Shown: positions 5,494-5,502 of the stretch, in pieces | Layout: each line of letters starts with the position of its first letter | Numbering within the stretch: the stretch's first letter is position 1 | NCBI GenBank assembly: GCA_905480065.1 | Contig: CAJQOV010000026.1 | Location: 1 to 5,502, forward strand | DNA length: 5,502 nucleotides | Source of the DNA: an uncultured Gammaproteobacteria bacterium | Lineage (GTDB): Bacteria; Pseudomonadota; Gammaproteobacteria; UBA9214 | Reading direction: 5' to 3' | Translations under genes and position numbers: made by a program | The notes under the pieces: model-generated | Database searches by the model: none | What the model was told of the DNA's origin: nothing | What the model saw: the letters and a program-made list of their open reading frames with translations, nothing else

Positions 5494-5502
5494 AACATTA
5501 CG

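Noticed and set aside
5487..5502. LexA/SOS-box-like CTGTATAAACATTACG at the right edge
   Set aside because: The left half (CTGTATA) fits but the right half lacks the CAG at the required spacing.

Overview
The window is GC-rich (by eye about 60%) and looks like ordinary chromosome of a free-living proteobacterium, most likely a gammaproteobacterium. That guess rests on the MoxR / DUF58 / DUF4381 gene order, on an LsrG-like small monooxygenase-fold protein, and on the dense intergenic repeat made of GGGGTCGGAGTC-type sequence. The assignment is an inference; there is no RNA gene or taxonomic marker here. All six genes I can support lie on the minus strand, so the window reads from right to left.

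Right end (5335-5502): a gene-free leader full of short symmetric sequences. It has a perfect 15-bp tandem repeat, two imperfect hairpins, a 12-bp palindrome and a TATAC-N4-GTATA inverted repeat. It leads into a DUF1614 integral membrane protein (4678-5334) with a very good ribosome binding site. A 241-bp gap follows (4437-4677), holding a stem-loop and a set of GCGTGT repeats.

Centre (2945-4436): a tight two-gene unit. An LsrG-like ABM-domain protein (98 aa) is followed, one base after its stop codon, by a GTG-started iron-containing alcohol dehydrogenase (397 aa). Together they suggest metabolism of a small carbonyl compound, substrate unknown.

Gap (2489-2944): 456 bp without a convincing gene. 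It holds an FNR/Anr-type box (TTGAC-N4-ATCAA), a short hairpin and, at its left edge, a good sigma-70-type promoter for the next operon.

Left end (1-2488): the head of a MoxR-type operon: MoxR AAA+ ATPase, DUF58 (von Willebrand-like) protein, then a DUF4381 membrane protein that runs off the window edge. In related operons the next genes encode VWA/BatA-BatB-like and TPR proteins, which would lie beyond base 1. The AAA+ ATPase is thought to act as a chaperone-like remodelling factor with the VWA proteins at the membrane.

I see no mobile-element gene, CRISPR array, tRNA, rRNA or clear defence or biosynthetic system. The most notable points are the degenerate metal-site motif in the DUF58 protein, the ABM/Fe-ADH pair, the orphan FNR-like box and the repeat-rich DUF1614 leader.
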